From Notamacropus eugenii (Eukaryota; Chordata; Mammalia; Diprotodontia; Macropodidae), in contig NC_092875.1 in NCBI RefSeq assembly GCF_028372415.1, positions 340,497,123-340,561,122 of the forward strand: a stretch of 64,000 bases of DNA, given 5' to 3'. The notes under the pieces were generated by a model. It searched no databases. It was not told where the DNA came from and saw only the letters and a program-made list of their open reading frames with translations. Within the stretch, counting starts at the first letter, position 1, and every line of letters begins with the position of its first letter. The position numbers were made by a program, and so were the translations under genes. Shown here in pieces: positions 60,511-64,000 of this stretch.

Positions 60511-60669
60511 CTCAATGCCTTCTTTGTTTAAGGCATACTCATCGAAATTCAAAATGGCAATCTTGATTGTCCTTGGTGGGGGTAACACAGTCAGACCAAT
60601 GTTAATAGCATTACTGCGCTTGGAGTCCAAAACGATGATTTCTTGTCGTTTTCCATCTGCAGCAGTTTT
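60511..60669 (-). CDS. FHOD3: FHOD3 coding exon: FH2 domain, actin-binding knob region
   Basis: This 159-nt exon encodes 53 residues, from [10 protein letters not shown] through [11 protein letters not shown] to [13 protein letters not shown]. It belongs to the N-terminal half of the FH2 domain. The NAINIGL segment should contain the isoleucine that in formins contacts actin and is mutated to kill polymerisation, by position and family knowledge. The acceptor reads ttttcttactaag, with an AAG end rather than CAG; the donor is gtaaga. Both flanking introns are phase 0. It joins directly to the [11 protein letters not shown] exon. No further upstream exon was found between here and base 64000, so the preceding intron is longer than 3.3 kb. 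Confidence 0.95.
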
Positions 60670-61117
60670 CTTAGTAAGAAAATAAAGGAAAAATTCAAGA
60701 TTAACTCATAATCTTTGGTGCTGTGTGCCTTTCATCAAGGAACTGTTAAAAGCTAAGTCTCTCAACTTACTACACATTTAGGGAGGAAAACAAAGAGCTC
60801 AAAGCCAGGAGAGGGGAAAGCCTGGCGACTGACCAGTATGAAGAGATCAAGGAGTGAGAGTGGGGAGCAGTCCAAGCATGGGTCAGGCAATGGAACTTTG
60901 CAAGTCAGACATGTTACAAAATCAAATTGATTTTCCTTCAATGGGGGAAAGGGAATAATTTGTGATAGTTGAGAAGAAAATGGCAAGTTCTGTATTTCCA
61001 AAGCAGTACTAGTAACAAAATTAAAATATTCAAGGGTCCTCATGATGGGTATTGAGAAAAATGCTAGCATTTGCCTCATTTGGCTCTAGATTTTCAGGGG
61101 ATTCACATTTTTGTTTG

Positions 61118-61242
61118 TTTTGAAGGCAATTGGGGTTAAGTGACTTGCCCAGAGTCACACAGCTAGTAAATATCTGAGGCTGGATTTGAACTCAGGTCCT
61201 CCTGACTCTACTAATCTATCCATTGCACCACCGAGCTGCCTG
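61118..61242 (-). repeat. tRNA-headed SINE, short reversed copy
   Basis: gttaagtgacttgcccagag, cacacagctagtaaatatct, then tctatccattgcaccaccga and gctgcc, the reversed tRNA-like head. There is no RTE tail. Confidence 0.82.
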
Positions 61243-62779
61243 AAGAGGATTCACATTTTAAAAGTATATGGAAATATATAATTCGAGATTTTGAGCGCAT
61301 GGTTTAAGAAAGCAGCCTTTCAGGATGAAAGCTAGTATTTCTAAGAAACTAAGGGCATTCCTGAGTAGCTGCACTACTCTTGAATGGAAAAGGAGAGGGA
61401 TAGTAATATAGTACAGGCACAAGACAGGGAAGAGACAGAGACAAAAAAAGAAAAGGAAAGGAAGAGAAGGTGACCATAAGAGGCAGAGCAGAAATAAGGG
61501 GTCAGAGTGTACAAGTTGATGCTCCTAACTCTCTTGATTTTGCAAGGGGGTCACTCTGGAAACAGACCTACATAAACTTGGCTAATATTTCTTGTTGTCA
61601 CTTGGTGCAAGTCCTCTCAGAGCTGGATTTTTGTCCTGTCTAGGACAAGCCCTTGGCCACTGGGCTGAAGGTTGATAATGGTAAGGAAGAAGGTTAGTGG
61701 TCGGGGGAAACAAAATCTGACCATACTCCAACTCTTATCTTAAGGCTGTCCCCAAACCTGAAGTCTAGGTGGTTTGGCATTAGAAGAACACTCTTTGGCA
61801 TGACTTCCCCTTTGTGAGGAGCTGAATTTCCTTTATCCCTCAGTTCTTCTGGTATTTGAAGGTCTCCTCCCCACCTTGTTTATTCTAGAGAGGGGTAATC
61901 AACCCTGACACAGACAGAGCCAAATGCTCAGGAAAGCCTAGCTTGCAAGGACACCACAATAAAATTTCCATGACAGCATTATAACACGCCAATCAGGAGG
62001 CCATGGGTTAGCAAATGGAAAAAGGAAAAAAGAAGCTTTCTTGGTGCCACTACTGAGAACAGTTCTTAGTTCCCTTAAATGCCATTTTCCATTCCTACTC
62101 GACTGGGCACATTTAAATGAAGAAGGCTGATTTTGGGTTATTCCAAATGTGCTCGGGGGTAAGAGGTCAAATTACTTTTTTTCAGGAAGAAAAAGGTGAA
62201 AAGTATTTCTGTCTTTGGGAATTGCTAGGGCAACTGGGTTTTAAGAGGGTTAGAGAAGCTTTCCTGTGAAGTCTGGCTACCAGTGTACTAAAACAGTTAA
62301 ATTCCAAAAGAAATGTGATTGTAGGCTATTCAGCTGGGACAAATTTGCCCCTTTTAAAATTTTTTTAAATTAAAATAAATTTAATTTTTTTAAAATTAAA
62401 AGAAATTTAAAGTGAAAAGAAATTCCTCTTGTTCATGGCATCACGTCTTCCACTTGAGACTCCATGTTTTTAATCATCTGCCCCCATATCATCCTGGCAC
62501 TTCAAGACCAGGTCTGAGCTTCCATTTCACAGGACCATGGAATTTGGAGCAAGAAACTAAACCAAAACCAAACAAACAAAAACTTTAGCGATCACCTAGG
62601 CAGTGAGCTGGGGCCAGTAAGATACATGGAAGGAAATGGGAAAGGGGGTACAAGAGAGAAAAATGAGATGTTGATATGGCAATTAGCTGCTCTGTTCTCT
62701 GACACTATAAGCAGACAGTTCTTTTATATGGTGGGGTATTCATTCCAGGCCCTGCCTAAAGGCCTCTCAAGGGACCCAT

Positions 62780-63400
62780 TTTCTCTAAAGGAAAGCCATT
62801 TCCTTGTCTGAATAACTGTAATTGTAAAGAGATTTTTTTTCCTAAATCTGCCCTCTGCAACCTCCAAGCATTGTTCCCAGTTCTTCTCTCTGGAGCAAAG
62901 AAGAAAAAATCTAATATCTCCATATGATAGCCCTTCAAATACTTGAAGACAGTCACTATGTCCAAGTTTCTCTTCACCAGACTAAATAAACATCCCCACT
63001 TCCTCCAAATTATTCTTGTATGGTACATCATAAGGTCTTTTCTCATCCTGGTCACAATTATCTGGATGCTCCCCAACTGATCAATGTGTTTTTAAAAAGT
63101 TGCTGCTGAGAACTAAACACACATTCCATCTGTGATCTATGTAGTAAGACCTTCCCTTCCCAAGTCCTGAATCCTATGCCTCTCTTAGTGCAGCCTAATT
63201 TTTGCCTTCTATGCACAATGTTGACTTGAAACACTAAGGGTACAATCCATGGCAGTACCAAACATTCCCCCCCCCCACCCCAGAACTCTTGTGTAACTTC
63301 ATGAAGTTGACTTTTTGATCCTAAGTATAAGACTTTACATTTATCCCTAATGATTTTTATCATCTTATATTCTATCCATTGTTCCAGCTTGCAAAGATAG
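62780..63400 (-). repeat. CR1/L3 LINE 3' region
   Basis: cccttcaaatacttgaagac, atcaatgtgtttttaaaaag, gcctctcttagtgcagccta, taagactttacatttatccc, in the order of the copy at 49479. A C-run lies at 63267-63276. Confidence 0.72.
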
Positions 63401-63865
63401 TGTTATATCTTCACCCTGATAGCTATCATGGTGGAATGGCAAGAAAGAGGGACTCTGAGTCAGTGAAATGTGAAGTTCCACCTCAGAGAAATAACAACAT
63501 TGGGCAAGTCAAGAAATTCTCTATCCGCAGATTCTGAGGGGATTTGGTAGTTTTTTCACCAGTGAAACCACAGATCTGGTCCAAAAACAGACAACGACTC
63601 CTCCAACTGATACTGCACTTTAGAATCAACACAATGTTTCCTTCACAATTACCTGAGAAAGCAAGTAGTAAAAATATGCTCATTCACATCTTACATATGA
63701 GGAAAGAGGTTCAGGGTGCTCATGATCTGCTTAGAGTCATGCAGTTCATCAAGAGGCAGAGCCAGAAGTGGAATGCACTTTGCTCTATATCACAGTATCT
63801 CCCTTAAAATTTTTGTTTATTTATTTTAGTAGTAAGAAACAAGGAGTCTTCAGGAAGTCAGAGAT

Positions 63866-64000
63866 AAGTTTAGGCAGTTAGACTATACAGTGGCCACCTG
63901 GTGTCTAGAAGACCAGAGTTCAAATCCAATTTCAGATACGTGATACGTTTATGACCCTGGGCAAGTCACTTAATCCTTGTTTGCCTCAGTTTTCTCATCT
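63866..64000 (+). repeat. tRNA-headed SINE, cut by the window edge
   Basis: gaccagagttcaaatccaat, gaccctgggcaagtcactta, ttgcctcagttttctcatct. The tail lies beyond the window, so the subtype is unknown. Confidence 0.82.

Larger units (their letters stand above)
10022..64000 (-). other. FHOD3: FHOD3 gene, 3' part (runs off the right edge)
   Basis: FHOD3 is a formin that nucleates and elongates unbranched actin filaments and is needed for sarcomere assembly and upkeep in heart and skeletal muscle. Ten coding exons were located on the minus strand, joined by GT-AG introns with matching phases. The joined reading frame gives the FH2 core from the [10 protein letters not shown] segment onward, a charged linker, the DAD and a stop. 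The upstream parts of the protein (GTPase-binding/FH3 region, FH1 and the start of FH2) would lie beyond base 64000. Introns, in transcription order, are about 8.5, 8.8, 0.7, 1.7, 6.9, 7.3, 3.3, 3.1 and 8.2 kb. The 3' boundary given here is a candidate polyadenylation site only. FHOD1 is excluded because the residues follow FHOD3, for example [15 protein letters not shown] and the VDFDQLQDNLCQMERR block. Confidence 0.96.
60670..64000 (-). other. FHOD3: FHOD3 intron, left incomplete by the window edge
   Basis: Holds a reversed SINE (61118-61242), an AT block (62350-62415), reversed L3/CR1 (62780-63400), a reversed MIR (63675-63795) and a SINE cut by the edge (63866-64000). No exon for the preceding FH2 segment was found. 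60670-61110 and 61245-62780 show nothing that I can name. Confidence 0.6.

Noticed and set aside
63483-63807. Possible upstream FH2 exon near the right edge
   Set aside because: The translated frames do not match the segment expected before [10 protein letters not shown], and MIR sequence covers part of it.

Overview
This is a window of a marsupial nuclear genome. No bacterial or viral gene organisation is seen. The only host gene recognised is the 3' half of FHOD3 (formin homology 2 domain containing 3), on the minus strand. Ten coding exons are found by splice sites, reading phase and recall of the mammalian protein. In transcription order they are 60511-60669, 51792-51974, 42826-42945, 41961-42122, 40091-40281, 33004-33196, a 24-nt microexon at 25718-25741, 22217-22388, 18907-19071 and the terminal exon 10582-10664. 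They encode, without a break, most of the actin-nucleating FH2 domain, the C-terminal linker and the diaphanous autoregulatory domain (DAD), ending in a normal stop. All introns are GT-AG and every junction keeps phase. Upstream exons lie beyond base 64000.

The marsupial assignment rests on the repeats. There are many tRNA-headed SINEs whose tail matches the RTE/BovB 3' end, old CORE-SINEs (MIR/MAR1 type), long L2 and CR1/L3 LINE pieces, and a full-length ORF1-only half-L1 (HAL1-like) element with a 12-bp target-site duplication. I cannot choose between opossum and Australian lineages by eye.

Layout. 1-10 kb lies downstream of FHOD3: SINEs, the HAL1-like element (1431-4362) and unassigned sequence. 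10.0-10.66 kb holds the FHOD3 3' UTR and last coding exon. 10.7-18.9 kb is the last intron. 18.9-33.2 kb holds the DAD, linker, microexon and last FH2 exons. 33.2-42.9 kb holds three more FH2 exons, and 43-60.7 kb holds two more separated by introns above 8 kb rich in L2 and L3. 60.7-64 kb is intron.

The most notable item is the symmetric microexon encoding TDEEDEVE. It matches the muscle-specific CK2 site T(D/E)5XE of FHOD3, so the muscle isoform switch appears conserved in marsupials. Also of note are the three ROCK-type acceptor residues split over the last two exons, the HAL1-like insertion, a LINE copy that looks 5'-inverted, and several nested insertions. No wholly new system was found. 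No endogenous retrovirus, rRNA, tRNA gene or CRISPR array was recognised.
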